From the NCBI RefSeq assembly GCF_032854445.1, contig NC_088300.1, positions 8,620,001 to 8,684,000 on the forward strand: a stretch of DNA of 64,000 bases. Reading direction: 5' to 3'. The notes beneath the pieces were generated by a model. That model worked only from the letters and a program-made list of their open reading frames with translations. It had not been told where the DNA came from and ran no database searches. Source of the stretch: Liolophura sinensis (taxonomy: Eukaryota; Mollusca; Polyplacophora; Chitonida; Chitonidae). Below are positions 24,501 to 33,446 of the stretch, one piece after another (within the stretch, counting starts at the first letter, position 1; each line of letters starts with the position of its first letter). The translations under genes were made by a program, and so were the position numbers.

Positions 24501-27500
24501 TGTATGTAAGACCAGATGTGGTATTGGTCGGTCCACGATTTAAAACGGCACATTGAGGTAATTTGTGAACTCAAGGCCGTAACGTCGATACAAGTTAAAA
24601 TAACAATTTTTTTGACATGGCCTAGGAATATCTAAATTTAAGTTGAAATGATTTTTAACACAGGGGTTGCGTTCATTAATTCAAAAGCTGATTTCAGATA
24701 TTTTATTACATATTTTAAACTAGGCCTACATCCCTTAATTACATACGTTATGGAGGGAACAACTTTATTTATTGACTTTTTATGACATGTCGTGCTATGA
24801 ACACGCCAGTTTACGTGGCTATACAACGAAAGTCAGTTGTGCTGATAGTAAAGCAAGTTAGATTACCTTTTGTGGAATCAACCTCCGTGCAGTTCCTTCC
24901 CAACTGCAATTAGTTTTTCCGAAAAGTCGTCTTCAGGCTCCGCCATTGTTAAGTTTTCTATGGCGGCAGATACGATTTGAAGAACTTTGATTGGATAAAA
25001 ACACGACGACAAGAAAAGAACCAGTTCTATTTTCGCCCGGCGACACGACGCGGTCCTCGTATCGTCGCGACATGACGTCGGCAGTGAGCAACTCAATATG
25101 GTATAGAGAACGTTCTATGTTTTTGGCGTTGCGGTTGTAGTTGTTGCCCGCAGTGGGGACGGGCCTTTACTCTATGTCATGTCTGCCTCATTGAACGTCA
25201 CATTCAAACTGCCGAATTTGTTACATAGAGCTATTTACATTTTGAGCCACGTTTCCACCTAATAGTTTCTCCTGGAACTGGAGTAGCATTTAATGAGACA
25301 GAGGTCGTTGTCATTCTGTAGGGACAGCCAGACTACGAGACAGGAGAGACAGCGATCAAGATCCTCCGCAGTCATGGGTAGGTTGTCTACACAATAAGTG
25401 ATAGAGTTATTTGTCAAATCCTCTGGCTGACTGGCTCACCTTGCAAAGGATTTTCATGTTTGTTACTTTACAATACCACTTGACTATTACCTCTGTTGGC
25501 GCCCAGCAGTAACTAGTTGTGCCGGAGTCGCTGTGACTGGATGCTGGGCGTCACGTCCGGTGTCTTCAGGACTGTAAATATATGGAAGTTACCTGATAAA
25601 AGGAGGCAGCGTTAAGAAATACTTTGCAATCCCCTGTTAAATCAAATTAGAAACAAAGAAGCAAACGGCTGCTGGGTATACACATGTAGTGCCCAATACG
25701 ACAATGAACAAGTTCGAAGACAACAGAAATGGAAGCACTCGTTCTTTTACTCCTGCCTACAATCTTTACACGTGCACACACGTCTATAAGTGAAAATATT
25801 GCTTGAATAGTTTAATAGTTAGTACAAAACTCCGCTTCAGGTCGTTCTGACGTTTACATTCAAAGTAAGCCGTGTAGACATACATGTTCTAACATACAGG
25901 TATTAATAATTATTGTTATCAAGCATAGTTCCGCTTGTGTTCACTTCCCAATACCTTCCCATTTTATCTTTCACTTCTTGTAAAAGTGCTCGCACTTGCC
26001 CAGATATCCAGCATGCCACTGGTTTTTGATTAATTATGACGTCACTCGAGGCAATGGTTTCTTGCCGTCGAATCCGAGCCGATGGACATTAACTTTGTGA
26101 ATTGGAAAAAGTGTTCTAACTTCATTTTCCTTGCAATAATATGAACTTTAAACATATCAATGTGTAAAGCTTATGTTGTTACATGTCACTGACTAAAGGC
26201 AATGTTTGTAGCGAGTGCAGACAGCTGAAAATAGGCGACTTTCTGAAAGAAATAGACTCTAATTCGTCTTAGAACAGGGCTAGGGGCAGTATATTCATCA
26301 TGTTGAATTAGATCGCCAAGTTGTATATACATGTACGTGTACGAACATTTGCAATCAAAACGCAATCCCGTACGTGGAAAGGTCTGTCAGCAACCTGCGG
26401 ATGGTTGTGGGTTTCCCCCGGGCTCTGCCCGGTTTCCTCCCACCATAATGCTGGCCGGCGTCGCAGTTCTTGCAGTAATTAATAAACATATTGGGTCTGA
26501 AAAGCGGACCAGTTATCATTTCTACTGTAACATGTGGGATAGTTGAATGCTAATGGAAATTGCATGGAACGTTGTTTGGATATATATGTACCACCGCTTT
26601 AAATTTTGTTTTGTTTTTTTCTGTCGAAAGGCTTAAAGTTCGTGCCCACAATCTGTTGTGGAATTTTGCACGTCACCTACCTCACTGGGTAACGGCGTTG
26701 AAAGGCGACGAACTGAACTCGGTTGTTCAGAAGCACATCCATGACACAGTCCTTCGATATAAAGGCCTGTGAGTGTAAGACACTTATCCCATATATTACA
26801 TCTGTACTAAAGCCTCGGCTAATTCCCCTTTTCCGAGGAATTGGGTAAATCTTATCAGCATTACACAGTTGGTTGTGCAGTAACGTAGGTTAAAGGAAAA
26901 GGTTGCGTTTGCTATTATGCACAATTATCACAAAGGTTGGGTTTTAGACTGGCTCTTGTTATCAATCTGTCTATTAGTGTTTGTTGAAAAGGTTAGGGGT
27001 TAGAGCAAGGAGACATGACCGGCTGGCCAGGTGTTATTATAATGTGACTGGGTGGGGTGTCACGTCCGGTATGATACTTCAGTGGTGTCAGCATTTTGGC
27101 GGAATGGACTCTGCCTGCCACAAGACGACACACACTTAATGACTCCTCGTCGTCATATGAATCAAAAATTATTAATTACGCCGTTACACGCCAAGCATAC
27201 ATAAATACATACATTTAGTAGTGTTTGTAGGTTTAAAATGTAAAATAAACGGGTTGAGTTATTTGTAATGTTTGTTTGTTGACAAAATATCAACGGTTTT
27301 TCATAGACATTAAAGAGAAAATTACAGCAGTTCTAGGTCATTTGTAAAACATCTATTATTATGTAAATATTTTGTATGTCTTGTGTAGTTTATCTTTCAG
27401 AGCACGTCAGTGTATCGCTTTTGTTTCTTCTTCAGCACTGAGTCTGTTACTTGGCTTTGACCCGAAATGTTTTACTTTGTTTACTTTCTGGGTTGGTTGA

Positions 27501-30500
27501 GGAAATGCTCTGACAGTCTGTTGGGAATCGGTGGAGGGATTGTTGAGTTTTGTACAATATGTGGACAGGAATTCGTGTGAGAAGGCTCGCTAAGACGCCT
27601 GTATTGATTAATACTCCAAAAAGTCTCCTGACACTTATCATTTATTTAGTATAGAGATAATGAAAATCCCAGAAAATTCAGACTTAAAGACATACTGTTC
27701 TTCAGAGTGGAGCATTGGGATGTGAACAATGAGATGCTTCACGGAAACTATTTTGAAGACACGTTTCACGACCCGGATTACTCCAAGAAAGTTTTCAGAA
27801 CTGTTCATCAACTTGACCCCAACGTCACCTTGTTCCTCAACGACTTCAGCGTAGTGTCGTCCGGTGGAAGCACAAATGTGAGTTAATGAGCCAACGGGAT
27901 ATTTTTCGCTGAGAAACAAGAGCCATTTCCGGTGATAAAGCTTGATACCTTGACCAGATCAGTAGTTGCACAAATTCTGTGAATTGTTTCCATCTTCTCG
28001 AAGGGTATATTTATTTATTTTACTAATGCAATGGCGGCCAGCATTATGGTGGCAGGAAACCGGGCAGAAAACCCTTGACCATCCGTAGGTTGCAGCATGA
28101 CCTTCCCACGTACGGCCGGAGAGGAAGCCAGCATGAGTTGGACTCACAGCGACCGCATTGGTGAGAAGCTTCTAGGTAATTGCGTCGGCAACGAAAGCGT
28201 ATATATATACTAAATATGTATATATACGTATATACAGGTATAAAGGTAAGATTTTTCTGAGGTGGGGAAAAGATTAAAAAAAACAAGCAAATGCGCCCTC
28301 TCAACTTTCTCCATCTTTGTACTCCAACTGCAGTTTCAAACGTCTTGTTCTTATAAAGATATGGTACGTATGCTATAACCTTTGTACCTTAATTAATTCC
28401 TGAAGGTTTGTATACGAGTTGTGTGGTATGCAGGCCATTACTGACATGCATGAAATGACGTTGTACACGAGTTGTGTAGTATGCTGGTCATTACTGACAT
28501 GTATGAAATGACATCGTATACGAGTTGTGTAGCATGTTGGGCATTACTGACATGTATGAAATGACATCGCATAGGAGTTGTGTAGTATGCTGGTCATTAC
28601 TGACATGTATGAAATGACATCGTACACGAGTTGTGTAGCATGTTGGGCATTACTGACATGTATGAAATGACATCGTATACGAGTTGTGTAGTATGCTGGT
28701 CATTACTGACATGTATGAAATGACATCGCATAGGAGTTGTGTAGTACGCTGGTCATTACTGACATGTATGAAATGACATCGTACACGAGTTGTGTAGTAC
28801 GCTGGTCATTACTGACATGTATGAAATGACATCGTATACGAGTTGTGTAGTACGCTGGTCATTACTGACATGTATGAAATGACATCGTATACGAATTACT
28901 TGACAGGATTACCTGGCTCAGGCTAAGGATTACAAGGCGTCAGACACATACGTTGGTGGCCTGGGGGTACAGTGTCACTTCAAAAACAAACCAGTGCCGG
29001 CTCTTATCAAGGTGGGAGACATACAGAATGGGTAAAAGAATAACTATATACACGTATAAAGATTTATTTATTTATTTGATCAGGTGTTTTACACCGTATG
29101 GAAAAATATTTCACTTATACGACAACGGTCAGCATCATGGTGGGTATGTGAGTTTTGGAGGGTGTGTGTGTTGTGAACTGGGCAGAGCCCGGAGGAAACC
29201 GATGACCATTCACAGGTTGCTGACAACGTATTACGTGTATAGACAATTTAAAAAAACACGAAAATCCCAACGGCTGTTTTGTTCTTTAACTAATAGTGTC
29301 AATAAAGTTAGATGGATAATAAATAAAGTGTGCTCAGAGTAGCATCTTACCCGGCAGAAATTCCAGTTGTTGCCTATCTGATTTCATCTTAAACCTTTAA
29401 ATTCTGAAGAAATTTAAAACCATGTACTTTAAAAATGTCATGTATGGTGTCGTTTCCAGTAAATTCTGATTCTAATTTCAATGCAGCTACGCTTCATAAA
29501 CATGTTCTGGACACTAAAATCCCACATTCTTGTTCAAATAGGTCAGTTGTGTTAAATATTCCTCTCCTTTGCGTGGCAGAGTGCATGGGGCCAAAATACT
29601 GTGAATAGCATGATATTCATCTCTGTCGTTGACATTAATTCTTACACTCATTATATTTATTTATTTACTTATTTATTTATTTATTTATTTATTTATTTGA
29701 TTGGTGTTTTACTCAAGAATATTTCACTTATACGACGGCAGCCAGCATTATGGTGAAAGGAAACCCGGCATAGTCCGGGGGAAACCCACGACTATGCGCA
29801 GGCTGCTGCAGACCTTCCCACGTACGGCCAGAGAGGAAACCAGCATGAGCTGCACTCATTCGAAGTAGAAATGACGTACTGGATCTTCACGCTGTAGTCA
29901 CACTGTAGTTCACACTGATCGTTTCAATTTGAGCAGGAAAGACTGGACACTCTCTCACAGGCGGGATTGCCTATATGGGCGACCGAGCTGGATATCATGG
30001 CGGATGATGAGGACGTGAGGGCTGACTGGTACGACATCGCTTACCGGATGCTGTTTTCACATCCTTCGGTGGAAGGCATCCTAATTTGGGGGTTTTGGAG
30101 TGAGCATCAGTGGCGTGGAGAAAAAGCTGCCTTGGTCTCAGGACCAGAATTTAGGGTACGAAATGTTGTGCCAAATATTTCCCGCTAGTGGTGTTTAAAT
30201 GTACAGCACGGCAAAGAGCTGACTATATAAAACGTGCGTGTCACTGAATGAGGTATAGAGGGAGCCAGTCTTCGCGTAGGCCCATACTTGGCACTGAATG
30301 GGGCAGTGGGAAAGCCAATCTTCGCGTAGGCCTATACGTGGCACCGAATGGGGTGGTGGGAGAGTCAGTCTTCGCGTAGGCATATGGGTGGCACTGAATG
30401 GGGGTAGTGCGGGAGTCAGTCTTTGCGTAGGCGTATAGGTGGTACTGAATGAGGTGTGCAGGAGTCAGTCTTCGCGTAGGTGTATAGGTGATACTGAATG

Positions 30501-31676
30501 AGGTAGTGATGGAAACAGTCTTCGCGTAGGCCTACACGTAGCACCGAATTGGGTAGTGGAAGAGCCACTCTTCGCGTAAGATTATACTTGACACTGAATC
30601 GGGTATTGGGAGAGTCGGTCTGCGCGTATGCGCATAGGTGGCACCGAATGAGATAGTACAGGAGTTAGTCTTCGCGTAAGCTTGTACGTGGCGCCGAATG
30701 GGGTAGTGGGAGAGTCAGTCTTCGCGTAAGCTTATACGTGGCGCCGAATGGGGGTAGTGGGAGAGTCAGTCTGCGCGTAAGTTTATACGTAGCACCGAAT
30801 TGGGTAGTGGAAGAGCCACTCTTCGCGTAAGATTATACTTGACACTGAATGGGGTAGTAGGAGAGTGGGTCTGCGCGTATGTGCGTAGGTGGCACCGAAT
30901 AAGGGTAGTGGGAGAGTCAGTTTGCGCGTATGCGCATAGGTGGCATCGAATGGGATAGTGCAGGAGTCAGTCCTCGCGTAAGCTTATACGTGGCGCCGAA
31001 TGGGGTAGTGGGAGAGTCAGTCTTCGTGTAAGCTTATACGAGGCGCCGAATGGGATAGTGAGAGAGTCAGTCTTCGCGTAGGTCTATATGTGGCACTGAA
31101 TGGTGTAGAGAGTAAATGGTCAACCCTCCTGAACAACAGACATAACATATCACAATATTACATTGCCATCGCAATATTCAATCAATATTTGCAGAGAATA
31201 AAAAACGAATTGAGTTACCAGCAGTAGGTATGAGCCTACATGTGGTGACAGTTACTTTCTATCCTATATATGAGGACAGTATATCTGTACAAAGTGCGAC
31301 TTTCACACAAACCGCAATAAATGAAATATGTTTAAAAATCGTATTTCCGTGTGAATCTCGTGTGATTTTATGCACAGCACAACGTACATATATACATGTA
31401 TATAGAGTTGCTCTTAACTGAAACAATTTGGAGAGTATAGATTAGGTTCTCTTTTTTCAGGTCAACGCCGCTGGCCAGCGCTACCTGAACCTCGTGAACA
31501 AAGAGTGGCGAACTGAGAGCTCTCACCCCCTTTCCAAGGGCACTGATTTCACCGTCAGAGGTTTCCGAGGTCATTAAGAGGTGAAGGTCAAAGTCAACGG
31601 GAAGACAGTGCAGACGACTGCTTTTGACCTCGACAAGAATGACCATACTCTGACCCTTCACGTTAACAACCATTAA
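15537..31676 (+). CDS. GH10-B: tandem paralogue of GH10-A, C-terminally truncated by an in-frame stop
   Basis: Exons 15537-15724, 16490-16632, 18606-18698, 18861-19020, 19378-19423, 20971-21138, 25322-25377, 26631-26768, 27706-27877, 28907-29011, 29937-30155 and 31461-31676. Exons 2-12 have exactly the lengths and phases of GH10-A. Signal peptide: residues 1-23. The CBM4/9-like module, acid/base Glu340 (HWDVNNE) and nucleophile Glu440 (IWATELD) are intact, so the catalytic barrel is complete. In exon 12 the codon that is TAC in GH10-A is TAA (31575-31577), ending the protein at 534 aa. The old frame continues open and well conserved for 33 codons to 31674-31676. The start is the ATG at 15537, not the in-frame GTG before it. 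The stop may be a real truncation, a polymorphism or a sequencing error. The lost segment is outside the barrel, so activity could persist. Confidence 0.9.
15805..16312. repeat. Inverted repeat in GH10-B intron 1, possible MITE
   Basis: 15812-15855 (GAGAGCCAAATGCTCAGCTA) is matched in reverse complement around 16262-16300 (TAGCTGAGCATTTGACTCTC). The pair is separated by about 400 bases with no coding potential. Element ends and target duplication are not clear. Confidence 0.5.
16712..16965 (+). mobile_element. SINE family A, nearly full copy
   Basis: Head with CTGTGGTTAGCACACC, B-box-like GAATTCAAGTCC near 16793, body CATGCTGGCTTCCTCTCCG, then GGCTCTGCCTCC, ATAATGCTGGCCGCC, GTATAAGTGAAATATTCTTA and an AAATAAATCAATAA tail. 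The order matches the copy at 21700. Confidence 0.8.
17013..17110 (+). mobile_element. SINE family A, 3' fragment
   Basis: Begins with AACCTGCGGATGGCCGTGG, passes through a degenerate TTTCCTCC block and ends in CAAATAAATAAGTAAATC. Only the 3' half is present. Confidence 0.6.
17573..18198. mobile_element. Large imperfect foldback (inverted repeat), arms about 230-250 bp
   Basis: Arm 1 is about 17573-17820 and arm 2, reverse complement, about 17966-18198, with a loop near 146 bp, in GH10-B intron 2. Paired landmarks are CTTTATATTGGGCTG, GTAGCCACAGGG-like, AAACCATAC, AAGTCCTTTCCAAACA and GTATATTCCA-TTGG. Both arms give related short open frames (NHTPI..KSFPN), which reflects the duplication and is not evidence of a protein. 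Consistent with a foldback transposon or a palindromic duplication. Confidence 0.7.
19008..19235. repeat. About 27-bp tandem repeat copying the GH10-B exon 4 end and donor
   Basis: Starts within the last 13 coding bases of exon 4 (AACATCCATATAAA|GTGAGC). About seven further units such as AATCCATGTCAAGTGAGT follow, several retaining AAGTGAG. The same boundary is amplified in GH10-A with a 28-bp period and a different unit sequence. Confidence 0.8.
20145..20260 (+). mobile_element. tRNA-like SINE head
   Basis: A-box-like TGGTCTAGTACTTGG and B box GGTTCAAATCC (near 20218-20228) are spaced as in tRNA genes, but no acceptor stem pairs, so it is a fossil head and not a tRNA gene. Confidence 0.45.
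20640..20770 (+). mobile_element. SINE-like fragment with AAAT tail
   Basis: Contains GGTGGTTTACCTCGGGCTCT, CAGGTTTTCTCCACCC and a tail AGGTAAATAAATAAATAT. A weaker relative occurs near 57675-57770. Confidence 0.5.
21700..21985 (+). mobile_element. SINE family A, fullest copy
   Basis: tRNA-related head with GCTAGCATGTCAGCACGGCG, B-box-like TTTCCAAGTCC, core CTTCCTCTCCGGCCGCACGT and ACCTGCGGATGGTCGTGGGT, then TTTCCTCCCACCATAATGCT, GTATAACTGAAATATTCTTG and an ATTAAATAAATC tail. This copy defines the family for the others listed here. Confidence 0.82.
22381..22644 (+). pseudogene. Harbinger transposase, N-terminal fragment with in-frame stop
   Basis: From ATG 22381 the frame reads MASVSGLDD... 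to a TAA at 22453-22455 and continues open as RRRFWMHDTLKQ...GEYDGLIQKLKLDGERFFTYFRMS...KKTT. The pattern of aromatic W, GEY, L.LD..RF..YFRMS and a terminal KKT is typical of HARBI1-like transposase N-termini. Homology ends at about 22635, before the catalytic DDE part, which is absent. An inactive relic. Confidence 0.72.
23193..23305 (+). mobile_element. SINE family A, 3' fragment inside the Harbinger remnant
   Basis: Contains CCCGTGTTCTGCCCG, a C run, ATAATGCTGGCC, GACATATTCTTAATACATC and an AAATAAATAAATAAATC tail. Lies inside the Harbinger element and therefore inserted after it. Confidence 0.68.
23585..23812. repeat. 111-bp tandem duplication
   Basis: Two copies starting at the GAGAGGCAT blocks at 23596 and 23707, sharing TGGCGGGAAACAGG and GATCAGAATCCGAGACAC, about 90 percent alike by eye. 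Located inside the Harbinger remnant. Confidence 0.85.
24878..24948 (-). pseudogene. Possible second Harbinger ORF (MADF/Myb-like) start, remnant
   Basis: On the minus strand the frame reads MAEPEDDFSEKLIAVGKELH and then stops. F.EKLI..V is the usual opening of MADF-type DNA-binding domains carried by the second protein of Harbinger elements. The position near the right end and the opposite strand to the transposase fit that role. The match is short, so this is tentative. Confidence 0.4.
25490..25600 (+). mobile_element. Family B element fragment
   Basis: GCTGTGACTGGATGCTGGGC and GTCACGTCCGGTGTCTTCAG match the core of the family B copy at 26990-27215. Ends are eroded. Confidence 0.4.
26369..26466 (+). 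mobile_element. SINE family A, middle fragment
   Basis: Starts CGTACGTGGAAAGGTCTGTC, then ACCTGCGGATGGTTGTGGGT, CCCGGTTTCCTCCCACCATA and ATGCTGGCCGGCG. It stops without the tail. Confidence 0.75.
26990..27215 (+). mobile_element. Family B dispersed element in GH10-B intron 8
   Basis: AGGAGACATGACCGGCTGGC, GGGTGTCACGTCCGGTATGA, a CACAAGACGACACACACTTA block and a TACATAAATACATACATTT tail. Parallel to 4690-4965. Confidence 0.6.
28008..28200 (-). mobile_element. SINE family A, reverse orientation
   Basis: Reverse-strand copy: a TATTTATTTATTTTAC tail, then GGCGGCCAGCATTATGGTGG, CAGGAAACCGGGCAG, CGTACGGCCGGAGAGGAAGC and GCGACCGCATTGGTGAGAAG. About 190 bp, well preserved. Confidence 0.8.
28385..28906. 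repeat. 53-bp minisatellite abutting the GH10-B exon 10 acceptor
   Basis: Nine to ten units of CGAGTTGTGTAGTATGCTGG, then TCATTACTGACATGTATGAA and ATGACATCGTATA. The last partial unit, GTATACGAATTACTTGACAG, is itself the acceptor of exon 10 (28907). Units are very alike, suggesting recent expansion. Confidence 0.9.
29056..29235 (-). mobile_element. SINE family A, reverse, degraded
   Basis: TTTATTTATTTATTTGATCA tail, CACTTATACGACAACGG, CAGCATCATGGTGGG and GGCAGAGCCCGGAGGAAACC. Interrupted by a short GT-rich insertion near 29160. Confidence 0.65.
29650..29868 (-). mobile_element. SINE family A, reverse, with long (TTTA)n run
   Basis: Begins with about 13 TATT units (29650-29700), then GATTGGTGTTTTACTCAAGA, ACGACGGCAGCCAGCATTAT and CGTACGGCCAGAGAGGAAAC. 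It ends about 70 bases before GH10-B exon 11. Confidence 0.8.
30230..31110. repeat. 50-bp minisatellite, about 17 units, GH10-B intron 11
   Basis: Units of GTCAGTCTTCGCGTAAGCTT, then ATACGTGGCGCCGAATGGGG and TAGTGGGAGA. Several adjacent units recur as pairs, so multi-unit copying is likely. CpG is unusually frequent in the unit. Confidence 0.9.
31575..31577 (+). other. In-frame TAA in the last exon of GH10-B
   Basis: GGTCATTAAGAGGTG here versus GGTCATTACGAGGTG in GH10-A: one base changes Tyr to stop. The following 33 codons remain open and similar to GH10-A, so the change is recent, a polymorphism or an error. Confidence 0.88.
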
Positions 31677-31771
31677 TTTGCGCGTGAAATACACAGGAGT
31701 TAAATTCCGAAACATATTTCTGTAATGTCCGTCTGTGATTGACTGAAAACAACGATGACACCATAGTCATT

Positions 31772-31970
31772 CAAAACAGTGCGGTCGCTGTGAATTCAAG
31801 TTCAGCTCATGCTGGCTCCTCTCCGGTCGTACGTGAAAAGGTCTGACAGCAAACTGGGGATGGTCGTTGGTTGCCCGGTTTGCCCCTATTCTTTAATGCT
31901 GGCCGCCTTCGTATAAGTGGAATATTCTTGAATATGGCGTGAGACACCGATCAAACAGATACATAAAATA
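31772..31970 (+). mobile_element. SINE family A copy just downstream of GH10-B
   Basis: GTGCGGTCGCTGTGAATTCA (B-box region), ATGCTGGCTCCTCTCCGGTC, AATGCTGGCCGCCTTCGTAT and GAATATTCTTGAATATGGCG. Full length but without a long tail. Confidence 0.72.
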
Positions 31971-32379
31971 ATCATTCAGTGATTCGATGAAACATTCATA
32001 CAGCAATTAACGTCAGCGTACGTACCGATTGCTGGCTGCCAGATATCTCTCAGCCCATCATATTGCTAGCTTATACCTATATATCCCATCGTAAGTCCGT
32101 TCTAAAGCTTGGTGTGCACTGGATCTGGAAGTCATCGAGCTTGTAGAATGCCAAAATCTACATCGGTGAAATCACTTTTAACAGTTAATCCCACTGTTGA
32201 AACTTTCGAAGTGAAATGTCAAACCGACGGTGGCCAAATTTTAAATTTCGACTCCCGGCGGCAGTAAGCAATCGATACTGCATTTAGTCCGGCTTTATAA
32301 TACGCTTGTGTTCTTACATGAAGTTGTTAGGGATCACTGGTCTTCTACCAGCGCGGCGTACACATTGATCACGCTCTTG
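31971..32379. other. Spacer, nothing recognised
   Basis: No gene, RNA or clear repeat is seen in this stretch after GH10-B. Confidence 0.4.
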
Positions 32380-32552
32380 GGGTTAAAATCGGTTCGCCGG
32401 TTTTCTCCAGTTTTTGTCGGGCACTCTGGTGTCCTCCGGGCACTCCGGTTTACTCCAGGCACTCCGGTTTACTCCGGGCACTTCGGTTTACTCCAACCCT
32501 AAAACTGCCAGCGTATAAGTCAAATATTATCGAATATACGGCGTTATCTAGA
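32380..32552 (+). mobile_element. SINE family A fragment with an internal 18-bp expansion
   Basis: CACTCCGGTTTACTCC units repeat about four times (32435-32490) where the family normally has a single GCCCGGTTTCCTCC-like block. The element then continues with GTATAAGTCAAATATTATCG and ends ACGGCGTTATC. Confidence 0.55.
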
Positions 32553-32604
32553 ATAATGAATCTATTATCGTGCTTGCATTGCATAAGAGACAGTCTACCA
32601 TACT

Positions 32605-32850
32605 TATAGTGCCGATGGATGGTTTCTCCAATGAGGACAATACGCGTGAACAGCGAGGTCGCAAATTCGAATCTTGCTTCCGCTGGTTCAGCTTTGCGGG
32701 TTTTCGTGCATGTACGTGGTGAGGCGCGCTCAGTGTCTTCCTCTGCACGGGTTCTACCCGATTTCCTCCATCTAGGCCTATGTATCTGTCCTCCGCCATA
32801 TTTGAGCGAAATAGTGTTTAGCGCTCCTTAATAATCTGATAACAAATACA
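32605..32850 (+). mobile_element. Another tRNA-related SINE
   Basis: GAGGTCGCAAATTCGAATC is B-box-like. The body runs through CTACCCGATTTCCTCCATCT and GAGCGAAATAGTGTTTAGCG to a TATA-rich tail. Only one clear copy is in this window, so the call is moderate. Confidence 0.45.
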
Positions 32851-33034
32851 CAAATATATATACCGGTACTGATGATTTAGCAACACAGATAGGTCTCTAC
32901 CTTAGAAAAGTGTAGGCCCTTCTCGCCTCTAAGTTCAACCCCCCTTTGAAGAAATTGGTTGACTGATTGTTAGAACATTTTCAACGTACCCATTGCTGTC
33001 TTCAGATGTATTAGAGCTATCAGTTAATGCCCCA

Positions 33035-33365
33035 GTTAAACGTAAACTTGGTCACGTCTGACGTGCAGACTTGGCTTCGTATGACGTGCAGTATTGACCA
33101 CGTGTGGCGTACAGACTTGACCACGTGTGACGCACAAGCTTGACCACTTATGACTTACAGACTTGACTACTTGTGACGCACAGATATGACCATGTGTGAC
33201 GTACACGTGTAACGCACAGACTTGATCACGTGTGACGCACGGGCTTGACCCCTTGTCACCCACAGACTTGACCACTTGTGACGTGCAGACCGGATCACGT
33301 GTGACGTACAGACTTGATCACATGTGACCTACAGACTTGACCACGAGTGACGTGCAAACCTGACT
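33035..33365. repeat. 23-bp minisatellite with CRE half-sites and E-boxes
   Basis: About 14 units of the form ACTTGACCACGTGTGACGCA plus CAG. About nine units contain TGACG and at least four contain CACGTG. Lies 1.4 kb downstream of GH10-B and 2.2 kb upstream of AFTPH. Confidence 0.85.
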
Positions 33366-33446
33366 CCACAACCCGCAACGTCCACATCCCGCCTCCACCA
33401 CTCCGCGTCCACAGCCCGCGACCACAACCCGCTCCCCTTCCCTTTT

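Larger units (their letters stand above)
22195..25167. mobile_element. PIF/Harbinger DNA transposon remnant, about 3 kb, in GH10-B intron 6
   Basis: Terminal inverted repeats pair GGCAAGAACTACAACCGCAA (left, about 22204) with TTGCGGTTGTAGTTGTTGCC (right, 25128-25147). The right end extends to GGGGACGGGCC next to TTTA; the left end appears to lack about 13 matching bases. TTA at 22195-22197 and 25167-25169 may be the 3-bp target duplication typical of the superfamily. Inside are a plus-strand transposase fragment near the left end and a minus-strand fragment near the right end, the two-gene layout of Harbinger elements. Most of both genes is deleted and a SINE fragment has inserted. Not autonomous. 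Confidence 0.68.
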
